Translations under genes and position numbers: made by a program | Shown here: piece by piece, positions 24,276-32,820 of the stretch | Layout of the letters: each line of letters opens with the position of its first letter | Numbering within the stretch: the stretch's first letter is position 1 | Origin: CAZEBW01 sp964510205 | GTDB taxonomy: Bacteria > Chloroflexota > Anaerolineae > VGOG01 | Reading direction: 5' to 3' | Assembly (NCBI GenBank): GCA_964510205.1 | Contig: CAZEBW010000026.1 | Span: 1-45,165 of the forward strand | DNA: 45,165 nucleotides | The notes under the pieces: model-generated | The model's input: the letters and a program-made list of their open reading frames with translations, nothing else | Databases searched by the model: none | What the model was told of the DNA's origin: nothing

Positions 24276-26975
24276 TTACGACCGCCGTTCGTAGATGGTC
24301 ACATTCCCCTGCTGGAAAACCACGTCCATGAAGCGATCGAATTTGGCCAGAGCGGCCGGGCTGTACTTTCCTCGCTCCAAAGTACCCACGTAGACATAGG
24401 TTATATCATACTTTTCCAATAGCGTCAAGACGTGCTCGATGTCCGTGCTGCTGTAGATGGCGTCAATGTCGGGCTCGCGCTTGGCTGGCTCCACGTAGTT
24501 GCCCCGCCACTGCAGCTCGTGACCGGTCCAGCCCAGCAGCGTGGGGAGTCCCGTGCGGCTGGACACGCGCGCGTATTCGGTGAAGGAGCCGCCCGGAGTC
24601 TCCAAAATGACTGGCGTTCCCCGCACGTTTCGGTTGAGCCATTGGATGGCAGCATACTCGTCCGGGGAATATTGACGCACCCAGGCCAGGCCGTCCAGGG
24701 TCGGTGAGGGGGCAAAGCCGCCGGCCTTGTCGAATCCGGCCACCACGGGATAGACCATGCCCAGGGCGACGAGCACCACAACGCCCGCCAGGAACAGGGC
24801 CCGCCCCACCCCGCCAGCTCTCTTGGCCACGTAGTACACCCCGTAGGCGCTGGCCAGAGCCAGCAGTATCCAGGCTTGGTAATAGAACTTGAACACGGTG
24901 TTCATGCGAGAGCCGAAGGTGTCCCGCAGGTACACGAACTCCACGGTGAGGGTTAGCGCCAGACCCGTGGCGATGATAAGCAGCACGAAACAAAGGGACG
25001 AGGCAACGAGGCAACGAGGCAATGAGTTTTCCCTGCTCGATCGCCGAAGGTCTCCTGGCCGAGGCGAAAGGGGCCCGGTCTGGAGACCGTGGAGGTTTCC
25101 CACGCCCATCGCGGGAACTCCTCCCGTTCGTAATTTCCCCCAGAGCAGGGCCACGACCCAGGCGATCAGCAGGGCCAAGAAGAGCCAGGTCCAGGGGTTG
25201 CCCAGGCGGACGATGATGAGCATCTTGAGCAGCGAGGGCAGATCGGCCCCGCCGACCTGCTGCCGGACCGCTTCGTTCTCCAAGATGCGTCGCAGGAAGG
25301 CCTGCCCTTCGGCGGTGAACATGATGAGAGCGATGGAGCCCAGGGCGGCCAAAGGTGGCAGGAGTATAGTCAAAAACAAAGCGTTCAAGCCGCTACTAAA
25401 CAGATTCTTGCTCTCACCCTCGGCCCTCAGCCGCTTCGTCACCAGCATCATAAACCCAATGACGACGAACAATAACGGCCCGAAGAAGATGAGATACTGG
25501 TGCAGCCTGGTAGGATTGAACAGATTGGGCAGGACGCCGCCCGCCTGCGATTGGAAGCCGATGTAGAAAGGCAGGTAGAGCAGTGCTCCCAGAAGCGCCA
25601 AGCCTACCATGGTGTAAACCACATCCTTCGCCAAGGCCCAATTGATTTTGTTGTAACGCCCATAGCGGTGCAGACCGTAGGCCAGGGCCACCACCAGCAG
25701 GTAAATGGGAAAGTCCCAGGTGTTGAGAAAGCCCAGGCTGCCCAGGCAGAGAGCGTGGAGGAGTGGATGTTGGAAGTTGGAAAATGGAAGTTGGATATTG
25801 GATATTGGATATTGGAGACCTGCTCCCTTGCTCCTCTGCTCCCTTGCTCCCTTGCTCCCTTGCCTGAGCACATTCAATGCCAAAGCCAGCGCCAACAGCA
25901 CAAACGGCAGCGCCAACACGTGCGGATGCATGTCGCCCAGCATGAAGCTGAAGAAGGGGAATTCGTCAATGACCTCCACGCTGTTGCCCAGCAGGTCCTT
26001 ATCGTGGATGACGCGGGAGGCGCGCCACCACCACCATCCACTGCCCAAATCGAACCACCGTCCCGTGACCCGCCCACTGCTCACCAGCTCTTTGATGTCC
26101 AGCCAATTCCAAAACCTCGCCGAGCCCAGCCCTTTGGAGTACAGCACCTCGAACACGGCCTCCAGGTTGCCCAGGACAGCCACGAACAGGGGGCCTAACA
26201 AAGGGACGAGGCAACGAGGCAACGAGGCAACGAGTTTCCCCTGCTCCTGTAAGCGAAGCGGCGCTCCCTTGCTCCCCCGCTCCCCTGCTCCTCTGCTCCC
26301 CTGCTCCCTTGCTCCCCTGCTCCCCTGCGTCCCTGCGTCCCTGCTCCCCTGCTCCTCTGCTCCCTCGACGAGGTTGTAGACTAGCGAGTAAGCCCCCGTC
26401 ACCGTCAGCGCGAACAGCAGCGTGATGCCCAGATTGAAGGCCACGGCGGAAGCCACGCCCGACAGCTTGGTGAGCAGGGCCATCATCAGGTAGCCGAAGT
26501 AGTAGTAGCTGATGCCGAAGCCGGACAGCCAGGGGTCGTGAGGGGGAAAGGTGTCGCTGCGCAGGATGGCGTTGAGGAAAGCGAACTCCATGGGTTTCTC
26601 CGTGCCCATGATCTCCGGATTGTAAGCGCGGTACAGGGCGAAGAGGGCGAAGGCCAGAGCGAAGAGGACTTCATTGGCCACGACCAGGCGTCTGTTTTGG
26701 CGCAGGAAGCCCGCCAACCCCCGGCTTCCCCTGCTGTAGAACCACCAGGAGGCAACCGCCGCCACCAGGATCGAGAACACGATGCCCCCCCAACTGTTGC
26801 GCAAGAAGCCGAAGCTGGCCCCGATCCACAGCACGTAGCTGGTCAGCAGGATTCCCAGCGGCTTGGCGAAAGCGTAGCCTCTATCGGGCAAGTTCTTGAA
26901 CAGCCGATAGGTGAGGGGCAAAGCTGCCAGGGCCAAGATTTCTATTATGAACCACCAGGTGAAAACAGCGAGCAT
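24276..26975 (-). CDS. DUF2298 (Chlor_Arch_YYY) integral membrane protein
   Basis: An 899-residue very hydrophobic protein of the DUF2298/TIGR03662 family. The hallmark YYYFG is at about 157-161, preceded by EKPMEFAFLNAILRS and PPHDPWLSG. The start at 26975 has AGGAGG about eight bases ahead; it lies 2 nt after the preceding stop, so the two genes are coupled. Three in-frame low-complexity inserts are seen (about residues 206-254, 380-415 and 640-670), all between helices; variable inserts are known in this family. The C terminus (LAKFDRFMDVVFQ..NVTIYERRS) is the family's end. Function unknown; the company of Agl23-like and GT39 proteins suggests sugar-lipid transfer or flipping. Confidence 0.87.
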   Translation of the reverse strand: MLAVFTWWFIIEILALAALPLTYRLFKNLPDRGYAFAKPLGILLTSYVLWIGASFGFLRNSWGGIVFSILVAAVASWWFYSRGSRGLAGFLRQNRRLVVANEVLFALAFALFALYRAYNPEIMGTEKPMEFAFLNAILRSDTFPPHDPWLSGFGISYYYFGYLMMALLTKLSGVASAVAFNLGITLLFALTVTGAYSLVYNLVEGAEEQGSRDAGTQGSRGAREQGSRGAGERGSKGAPLRLQEQGKLVASLPRCLVPLLGPLFVAVLGNLEAVFEVLYSKGLGSARFWNWLDIKELVSSGRVTGRWFDLGSGWWWWRASRVIHDKDLLGNSVEVIDEFPFFSFMLGDMHPHVLALPFVLLALALALNVLRQGSKGAREQRSKGAGLQYPISNIQLPFSNFQHPLLHALCLGSLGFLNTWDFPIYLLVVALAYGLHRYGRYNKINWALAKDVVYTMVGLALLGALLYLPFYIGFQSQAGGVLPNLFNPTRLHQYLIFFGPLLFVVIGFMMLVTKRLRAEGESKNLFSSGLNALFLTILLPPLAALGSIALIMFTAEGQAFLRRILENEAVRQQVGGADLPSLLKMLIIVRLGNPWTWLFLALLIAWVVALLWGKLRTGGVPAMGVGNLHGLQTGPLSPRPGDLRRSSRENSLPRCLVASSLCFVLLIIATGLALTLTVEFVYLRDTFGSRMNTVFKFYYQAWILLALASAYGVYYVAKRAGGVGRALFLAGVVVLVALGMVYPVVAGFDKAGGFAPSPTLDGLAWVRQYSPDEYAAIQWLNRNVRGTPVILETPGGSFTEYARVSSRTGLPTLLGWTGHELQWRGNYVEPAKREPDIDAIYSSTDIEHVLTLLEKYDITYVYVGTLERGKYSPAALAKFDRFMDVVFQQGNVTIYERRS
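24991..25030. repeat. Degenerate tandem repeat, ACGAGGCA type
   Basis: ACGAGGCA units in frame in the DUF2298 gene. About 48 nt here nearly match 26199-26246 in the same gene (a single unit differs), so the same composite block was inserted twice in one gene. Confidence 0.85.
25763..25866. repeat. Compound tandem repeat, TTGGATA then GCTCCCTT units
   Basis: About eight TTGGATA/TTGGAAG heptamers (25763-25820) followed by five GCTCCCTT-type octamers (25824-25862). In frame in the DUF2298 gene, encoding GAREQRSKGAG and LQYPISNIQLPFSN. Confidence 0.88.
26200..26368. repeat. Compound tandem repeat, ACGAGGCA then GCTCCCCT units
   Basis: The longest block in the window (about 170 nt): ACGAGGCA units, the 40-nt segment shared exactly with 1256-1295, then about a dozen GCTCCCCT/GCGTCCCT units. 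In frame in the DUF2298 gene, encoding repeated GSRGAREQ-like residues. Confidence 0.9.
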
Positions 26976-26977
26976 GG

Positions 26978-28171
26978 CTACCCCTCCTGTCTCTCGATAG
27001 TGACCCACGGCCTGGGCTTGCGTTCCAGCCACTTCCTCTTGTAACGTCTCATCAGCTTGGGGAAGTCCCGCTTGAGACTGAATCTGCGCTTGGTGAGAAC
27101 GGCCCGGAAGACTCGCTGGGCCTGCCCTGGATGGCGCTCCACCATGCGCTGGAAGGGGAGAGGCGGAATGGTGTCCGCTTCGAGGTAGCCGTAGATCAAC
27201 TGACGGTAGCCGGGAATGGACTGGAAGTCCTCCTCGGTGAAGATGCGACGGAAAGTGCCATACTCTGGTAATATGACAAAGCCTTCCTTCGGGTCAGCGA
27301 GGACTCCTATCTCCTCGGCCTTCATCAGCTCAGGTGGGTATCCCTGCTTTGGAAGCTTGGGCTCCACACCCGCCCCCCTCGCCTGCTGGGCTCGGGTCTT
27401 GCCCGTGCTCTCCCGCACGTGCTCGAAGAGATGGTAGCGATGGAATGCCTCCATCCCCTTGGCCATCTCCCGCCCGGTGGGGAAGACCACCTCATCGTCG
27501 CCGAAGAACTCCACGAAGGCCCGGCATATCTCCTCCTGGGTATCAAGGGCTTTCTGAAGCGTTTCCTCATCCATCCCCTCGTGGACGAGCTCCGGATGTT
27601 CTTCCCTCATATCCTCGATCAGCTCCGCGAGTTGCTCCTTTGCCTCCGGCGGGAACATGGCACTGGAGCCCGAAAAGTAGTAGTGGTCGTACCAGGGCAC
27701 GATGCGGGCGATCATGTAGTAGCCAGGCGAGACGTGATTTGCCAAGAAGCCGGGCTTATTAGACTTCACCACGTATTCCCGCTGCCTTAGGTGCTCGTAA
27801 GCTAAGACGGTGTCCTGGTCAAGCAGCTTGCGAATTTCGAACAGGCCCTCGGTGACGTCGCCCCAGCGCAGAAGTTGCTGACAGATCTCCTTGGGCATCC
27901 CTCGCCTGCGCTCCCTCTTGACGAATAGCTCCAGGGGCGTCTTCCCGTTGCGGGTGGGGCGCTGCAGCGCGAACCAGTCCATGAAGTTGATCAATTCTTC
28001 CTCGTCACCGACTATAACATCGCCCTCGAAGCGCTCCCGCACAGCGCGTTTGAACTCACGCTTAAAGCGATCACTCTGAGCGAACCTCACGATCATCCCT
28101 TTGAGATCGCCGGGGTCGTATTTGGCTGTCGGTTTTGTTCCTTTCGATCGGTCAAGATGTCTCAATGTCAT
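26978..28171 (-). CDS. Unknown soluble protein, 397 aa
   Basis: I do not recognise this family. It is a charged, probably cytoplasmic protein with no signal peptide or membrane helix. It is rich in Lys/Arg/Glu, with aromatic stretches such as PGYYMIARIVPWYDHYYFSG (about 170-190) and a basic C terminus (LTKRRFSLKRDFPKLMRRYKRK). An ATG at 28171 with AGGGGGT just before it is the likely start; a GTG one codon earlier is possible. Its stop is 2 nt before the DUF2298 start, so expression is coupled. It starts 29 nt after the MFS gene stop. It may be a cytosolic partner of the DUF2298 membrane protein, by context only. Confidence 0.75.
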   Translation of the reverse strand: MTLRHLDRSKGTKPTAKYDPGDLKGMIVRFAQSDRFKREFKRAVRERFEGDVIVGDEEELINFMDWFALQRPTRNGKTPLELFVKRERRRGMPKEICQQLLRWGDVTEGLFEIRKLLDQDTVLAYEHLRQREYVVKSNKPGFLANHVSPGYYMIARIVPWYDHYYFSGSSAMFPPEAKEQLAELIEDMREEHPELVHEGMDEETLQKALDTQEEICRAFVEFFGDDEVVFPTGREMAKGMEAFHRYHLFEHVRESTGKTRAQQARGAGVEPKLPKQGYPPELMKAEEIGVLADPKEGFVILPEYGTFRRIFTEEDFQSIPGYRQLIYGYLEADTIPPLPFQRMVERHPGQAQRVFRAVLTKRRFSLKRDFPKLMRRYKRKWLERKPRPWVTIERQEG

Positions 28172-28199
28172 CACCCCCTAGATGACCAAACTCCGTTCC

Positions 28200-29600
28200 C
28201 TACACCGTGTCCGACAGGGGCCTCCCCCTGGTCTCGGTCCCCAGGGCCAGGACGGCCAGCCCTCCCACGGCGAAGGCCACGGCGTAGAGGCTCAGCGCGG
28301 CGACCAAGGAGACGGACAGCAGGTAGGCCCCCAGGGTGGGCGCGATGGCCCCGGCGATGCGGGCCATGCCGCTGGCCCAGCCCATGCCGGTAGAGCGGAC
28401 CTCCGTGGGATACGATTCCGGGGTGTAGGCATAGACCACGCCCCAGGCCCCCAGGCAGAAGAAGGACATCAGCACCGCCGAGGCCACGATCAGCGGCAGC
28501 TCTCCCGTCACGGCGAACAGGTAGGTGAAGAGGCCGCTCAGGATCAGATAGACGCCCAGGGTCGCCTTTCGGCCCACCCGCTCCACCAAGTAGGCGGCGG
28601 AGAAATAGCCCGGCAACTGAGCCAGGGCCATCAGGAAAACGTTCTGGTAGGTCTTCAGGAAGGTGAAGCCCCGCCCCACGAAGATGCTGGGCAGCCAGAT
28701 GAACACGCCGTAGTAGCCCAGCGAGATGCAGAACCAGGTGATCCAGAACATGACCGTCGTGCGGGCCAGACGCGGTACGAAGAGGGCGCGGACAGTCACC
28801 TTCCGCTTCCGCTCCTCCACCTTGAGCCGCTCCACCGGGAACTCGACCCCGTTCTCGGCGGCCACCTGCTGCAGCACCGCCCGCGCCTCCGCCTCTCGCC
28901 CCTCCACCAGCAAATAGCGGGGCGACTCAGGAACGTGACGGCGGATGAAGTAGACGATGACCCCAGGCAGGGCCGAGATGGCCAGCAGCACCCGCCAGCC
29001 TTGCAGCGTGAATTCGACGCGCCAGGGGATGCCTACTGGCAATGCCGAGATGTCCAAGAGGACATGCCAGAAGCGAGGCACCACCAGCCAGGCCAGCCCC
29101 GCCGCCGCGATGGTGCCCAGCGCCCAGAAGCTCTCCAGGTAGACCAGATAGCGACCCCGTTTCTCGGTGGGCAGGTACTCGGCGAAGATGGAGTAGTCCA
29201 CCGGCAGCGTGCCCCCCACCCCGAAGCCCGTGATGCCTCGCAGCAGGGCCAGCACCAGGTAGCTGGGCGACAGGGCCGAGAGCAAGCCGAACACCGAGTC
29301 AATGAGCACCGTGGCCTGGAAGCCCGTCTTGCGGCCGATGTAGTCGGAGATGGTGCCCCAGAACCAGGCGCCGGCCAGCATCCCCAGGAAGATGGCGGTG
29401 CCGATGAAGCCCGCCTGCCCCTTGCTCAGCCCCCACTCGCTGATCACCGCCGGCAGGGCGAACGAAATGAGCAGCACCTCCATCGCGTCCGCCGCCCAGC
29501 CCACGCCGCAGATCACCATCAGCTTGCGCTGAAATGCTCCGAAGCCGACCTGCTGGATCGCTTCGTCGAACGTCCATTCTCGTGCTGTGGTTTTGGGCAT
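28200..29600 (-). CDS. MFS transporter, NiaP/SV2-like
   Basis: A 466-residue 12-helix major facilitator. It carries WAADAMEVLLISF in helix 1, the MFS loop motif GTISDYIGRKTG (82-93), and GITGFGVGGTLPVDYSIFAE after helix 4, which resemble the NiaP/SV2-related (organic acid or vitamin) branch. AAGGAGG precedes the ATG. It sits between the AT-rich glycosyltransferase gene and the unknown 397-aa gene in the same direction. The substrate cannot be stated; niacin or an aromatic acid is possible by resemblance. Confidence 0.85.
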   Translation of the reverse strand: MPKTTAREWTFDEAIQQVGFGAFQRKLMVICGVGWAADAMEVLLISFALPAVISEWGLSKGQAGFIGTAIFLGMLAGAWFWGTISDYIGRKTGFQATVLIDSVFGLLSALSPSYLVLALLRGITGFGVGGTLPVDYSIFAEYLPTEKRGRYLVYLESFWALGTIAAAGLAWLVVPRFWHVLLDISALPVGIPWRVEFTLQGWRVLLAISALPGVIVYFIRRHVPESPRYLLVEGREAEARAVLQQVAAENGVEFPVERLKVEERKRKVTVRALFVPRLARTTVMFWITWFCISLGYYGVFIWLPSIFVGRGFTFLKTYQNVFLMALAQLPGYFSAAYLVERVGRKATLGVYLILSGLFTYLFAVTGELPLIVASAVLMSFFCLGAWGVVYAYTPESYPTEVRSTGMGWASGMARIAGAIAPTLGAYLLSVSLVAALSLYAVAFAVGGLAVLALGTETRGRPLSDTV

Positions 29601-29631
29601 GATTTAAGCCTCCTTCTACAATAGCCCTAGA

Positions 29632-31254
29632 CTAAAGAAGTGAATCCTTATGGTGAAAACACAAGAGGTAGAATCCATCATCTAACTCCAGCAATATAGG
29701 TTCGTAATTCTGTTTCAGCTGAGCGCTTTTGACGATGTCCTGTTCCCAAGGAAATCTACTATAGGGTGGTGGCATATCCTGCACCAGCTCGTTTAGAATG
29801 ATTCCATTATCCAGGATCACATAATCTGGACGACGGGATAGAACATACTCTCCATCCCATTTCTGGTGGCCTTTATAAGGCACCTCTGGGTGAGCGTTTG
29901 TATGGGCTATATGGATGTCAGTCAATCCAAGGATATCGATGATTTTCAACTCAGAATAGTAGGCCACAGCCCCCAGTGGCGAGATAGCAATAGAGGCTTC
30001 AGATGGAAGTCTCTTTTTTAGCTGTTTTCCGATAAATATCCAATTCTGTTCAAGATGCTCATAAGCTCCAAAGACATGCTCATATTCCCTGATAGTAGTA
30101 GATACAAACGTGTAAGCCAAGAAAATGAGGATGGGGGCGATCTTCAGCACAAGACCATTCAAGGGCTCTAAAAACCGTTTCTGTAGAAACCAGAAGGTTT
30201 CATTTAAGAGAAGATAGAAGATTGGCAAAACCGGGACAAAGAAACGTAGAAGGGGAAAACCGTCACCTCCCACAAATACAATGTAAAAGCTGTAAATGAT
30301 CAAACCTCCGGCAAAATAAGCCTCCCAATTTTGCTCTGACCTTTTCTTTAAGAAAATCAGCGGGAGCCCAAGGAAACCAATTATTCCACCGACAGAGGTA
30401 AGAAACTCGCGGAAATACGTTGATCCCAACTTAATGTCACTCCACAAATCTGCCTTCTTAGCATAAAACGTGTTGGGTAAAAGGTAGCCATAGTAGTTAC
30501 AGCGCCACAAGAAGTACATCAAGTAAAGCAGAGACGGGATAAAGATCCACAAGTATCCTTCTTTTTTGCGCCAGGTTAGGTGTCCTTTTTTGACATAGAG
30601 ATAGTGCATTATGGTGATGAAGAATACTAGCAGAGCCTCGTACCGTGTTAAGGCAGCCAGAAAAAAGGAGAGGGAGGAAGAGTAAAGATAACGACTCTGG
30701 CTCAGGCCCTGCAGATACAACCACATGCCAGCACTTATCAGGAAAGAGAACATAGCTGTCTCTAAGCCGTTGACTGAATGCAGAGCAAGAGGGCCGCTAC
30801 AAGCTAACAGCAGGAGAGGGATTGTATCTAAGATCGGTGTCTTTTCTGTAAGGAAGCGCGATGTTTGGTAGGTTACTGCAAGGGTGCTCATGCTGAAAAT
30901 AGCGCCTAAGATCTTAGATAAAAGAGGCAAATCAAAACCTGCCTTGAAAAGGAGGCTTAGTACTAACACCCAAAGGAAGTTTGAATAACCCTCCACCCTC
31001 TCGCCGTCATTAAAGACCAACCCCTTTCCCCTAGCCAGATTTTTGGCATATCTAAAAGAAATATAGGCATCATCATAGGGGTTATGGCTCCAAAAGAAAC
31101 CAGCATGGGCAAGGAACAGTATGATGACTAACGCCGGAAGCAACACATTTGCCTTTGGCATAAATCTTTTCATGAGGTGAATCTCCAGTGTATCTTTGCC
31201 TAAAGTGCAGGTTGCAGAATCCAAGACTGGCTTATCGTAACTTGATCCCGCCAT
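29632..31254 (-). CDS. AftB-like membrane glycosyltransferase (GT-C), AT-rich
   Basis: A 540-residue polytopic protein. The first loop NPYDDAYISFRYAKNLARG (58-76; Asp61-Asp62) followed by GLVFNDGERVEGYSNFLWV is the signature of the arabinofuranosyltransferase AftB-like GT-C group. It would transfer a sugar from a polyprenyl-phosphate donor outside the cytoplasmic membrane. AGGAGG before the ATG at 31254 supports this start; a later Met (residue 28) is a weaker choice. The gene samples at about 40-45% G+C against about 60-70% in its neighbours, which suggests recent transfer. Sugar specificity is not predictable. Confidence 0.8.
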   Translation of the reverse strand: MAGSSYDKPVLDSATCTLGKDTLEIHLMKRFMPKANVLLPALVIILFLAHAGFFWSHNPYDDAYISFRYAKNLARGKGLVFNDGERVEGYSNFLWVLVLSLLFKAGFDLPLLSKILGAIFSMSTLAVTYQTSRFLTEKTPILDTIPLLLLACSGPLALHSVNGLETAMFSFLISAGMWLYLQGLSQSRYLYSSSLSFFLAALTRYEALLVFFITIMHYLYVKKGHLTWRKKEGYLWIFIPSLLYLMYFLWRCNYYGYLLPNTFYAKKADLWSDIKLGSTYFREFLTSVGGIIGFLGLPLIFLKKRSEQNWEAYFAGGLIIYSFYIVFVGGDGFPLLRFFVPVLPIFYLLLNETFWFLQKRFLEPLNGLVLKIAPILIFLAYTFVSTTIREYEHVFGAYEHLEQNWIFIGKQLKKRLPSEASIAISPLGAVAYYSELKIIDILGLTDIHIAHTNAHPEVPYKGHQKWDGEYVLSRRPDYVILDNGIILNELVQDMPPPYSRFPWEQDIVKSAQLKQNYEPILLELDDGFYLLCFHHKDSLL

Positions 31255-31339
31255 CTGAATCCTCCTACTACACCCTCCCCAACTCTGCCTGGATCACTTT
31301 TATCGACCATGCCAGTGGATCACTACTTGTCAGTCTTAC

Positions 31340-32165
31340 TCAGAGGCAATCGCAGGCTGTCACAACCTCAACCCTCACCGGCTTATAGAGTGGTCCCTCA
31401 TGGAGGTCCACATCTTCATGCGTCCTTAGTTCTAGCCGTCCACAGAATCCTGGTCCCAAATCGTCTGCAAAGTACTCCAAATCCCACCAACTTCCTTCAG
31501 GCCCTACATAATCACCGTAAAAAGAGCCTATTTGAATCCCCTCTAGGTCAAAGAAAGCAACCGTTATGAAAAGAACATCTTCGTCAAGCAGTTTAACCCA
31601 AAACGCGGTGGAGCAACTATTCCACATGCATGCTACCGGTTCAATATTTATTTGGTTTCCTTCATAGACGATCGGTGTGGGTGTCGGTGTCACTGTAGGT
31701 GTGGGGGTCTCTGTTGGCGTAGGCGTCACCGTTGGCGTGGAAGTTTCTGTTGTGGTATGTGTCACTGTGGGTGTGGAGGTCTCCGTTGGTGTATGTGTNN
31801 NNNNNNNNTGTAGCCGTAGGTGTGAACATGGGTGTCGGCGTGGATGTAGGCATCGGCGTAAGGGTCGGTGTGGGGAGAGCAGTAGGGCTGTAGTTCTTCA
31901 GGATGAGTGGGAGATAAAGTCGGTGTGGTGTTGACGTAGATGTCGGTATTTGCGTGGGTGTAGCAGTTGGTGTCGCCGTAGGTGTGCTAGTTGCCGTGGA
32001 TGTGTTAGTGGGTGTTGCCGTGCTCAGTCCAGTCAGCGCTTCCAATGATTGCCGCTCCAGGCGAGGGGCAGCAGTACCGACCAAGGGCAGGGCAATGAGG
32101 GCGAGAGAAGTAGCCAAGGCTAGAACAATAATGGTTAGTGTTGCGTTAATGTGTCTTTGTTTCAT
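31340..32165 (-). CDS. Secreted Thr/Pro-rich protein, interrupted by assembly gap
   Basis: Two frames on either side of a 10-N gap form one gene. The first 119 codons carry a signal peptide (MKQRHINATLTIIVLALA.. to about residue 33), a Thr/Pro/Ser-rich stretch, and RLYLPLILKNY, a motif common in secreted Chloroflexota proteins. After the gap, 153 codons continue Thr/Pro repeats and then a small domain with five cysteines (CMWNSC, CGRL, CDC). Both parts end exactly on codon borders at the gap, so the frame is intact if the true gap is a multiple of 3. AAGGAGG precedes the start. Likely an exported, possibly O-glycosylated, protein; function unknown. Confidence 0.78.
31799..31808. other. Assembly gap (10 N)
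   Basis: Ten undetermined bases inside the Thr/Pro repeat region. The repeats on both sides (GGTGTNGG-type) explain why assembly broke here. Ten is probably a placeholder length. Confidence 0.95.
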
Positions 32166-32203
32166 CGCACTTTCCTCCTTCTTGCAACAGCAGGTGAGAG
32201 CGT

Positions 32204-32305
32204 CTATCCTCTCACCCTGTAAATCCTCGTCCTCTCACTCTCGTAACCCACCCCCAACTCCCCTAGCTGCACCATCTCATCGAACTTGGCCAAGCCGGCG
32301 GGGTT
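32204..32305 (-). pseudogene. 3' remnant of a DUF2298-type gene
   Basis: This stretch closely matches the last 90-odd nt of the GT39-DUF2298 gene (33333-33425) including the stop. Its translation ends GLAKFDEMVQLGELGVGYES..RTRIYRVRG against GLAKFDQMVQRGELEVVYEN..RTKIYKVRG in the intact gene. Upstream similarity ends where the hairpin element at 32307 begins. It is the tail of a second DUF2298 gene whose body was lost. Confidence 0.85.
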
Positions 32306-32306
32306 G

Positions 32307-32422
32307 AACCACTGAGGCCACTGAGAGAACACTGAAAACACTGACGGGAGCACCACTTTCAGTGACCGCCGCTTCAGCTTCCAAGTCAGTGCTGTTCAGT
32401 GTAGTCAGTGATTCTAGTGGTT
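32307..32422. repeat. ACTGA-rich inverted-repeat element
   Basis: A 116-nt block with AACCACT at one end and AGTGGTT at the other and many CACTGA/TCAGTG units in opposite orientation in its two halves. It marks the broken edge of the DUF2298 remnant and encodes the last 11 residues and the stop of the coiled-coil gene at 32386-32778. Confidence 0.85.
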
Positions 32423-32778
32423 GCCGCCGATAGTGGTTCGCCTGTGACGTGCTGATATGCTTCCTGAATGGCCTGGTGACGACGTTGCAGATCTCGCAAC
32501 AATCGCCGCGCATCGGCCAACAATTGCTCCTGTCGTGCGGCCAGGATCACCAGTTGCTCATTGGCAGCTTCGCTCTCTTGCACTCGTTGGCGTAGCGCCG
32601 CCCGCTCTGCCCGCATGTGAGCTAACGCGGGCGCTAACCGCTCCTGCTCTTCCGCTTCAAGAGACTCGATCAGTGCCATTAACTCTGCTTTGCTCGCTTC
32701 GTCCAGTGTGCCCGTCAACTCGGCAGCGCGCAGTGCATCCAACCGGGCTTGTTTCTCATCATTCCACTCCATATTCAC
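32386..32778 (-). CDS. Small coiled-coil protein, unknown
   Basis: A 130-residue, mostly helical, Glu/Ala/Leu/Arg-rich protein predicted to be a coiled coil (residues 10-110), with no signal peptide or membrane helix. A GTG at 32778 with AGGAGG five bases ahead is the best start; an ATG two codons later is possible. The last 11 residues (TTRITDYTEQH) come from a repeat element, so the native end is probably around residue 119. It lies 42 nt after the TPR/TM gene on the same strand. I do not recognise a family. Confidence 0.65.
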   Translation of the reverse strand: MNMEWNDEKQARLDALRAAELTGTLDEASKAELMALIESLEAEEQERLAPALAHMRAERAALRQRVQESEAANEQLVILAARQEQLLADARRLLRDLQRRHQAIQEAYQHVTGEPLSAATTRITDYTEQH

Positions 32779-32820
32779 CTATTCCTCCTTCACACTCATT
32801 CTCACCGATAGATTTTCACC

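Noticed and set aside
26200..26368. Possible CRISPR array
   Set aside because: Units are 7-8 nt, degenerate and without spacers; no cas genes are nearby and the block is in a reading frame.
28182..29624. A 480-codon plus-strand frame
   Set aside because: It mirrors the MFS gene on the minus strand and has a composition typical of antisense translation (Gln/His/Glu/Pro-rich).
31662..32165. Separate 167-aa gene reading through the Ns
   Set aside because: Beyond the gap this frame gives His/Asn/Asp-rich nonsense, while the other frame continues the Thr/Pro repeats and a Cys domain; the two parts are one gene.
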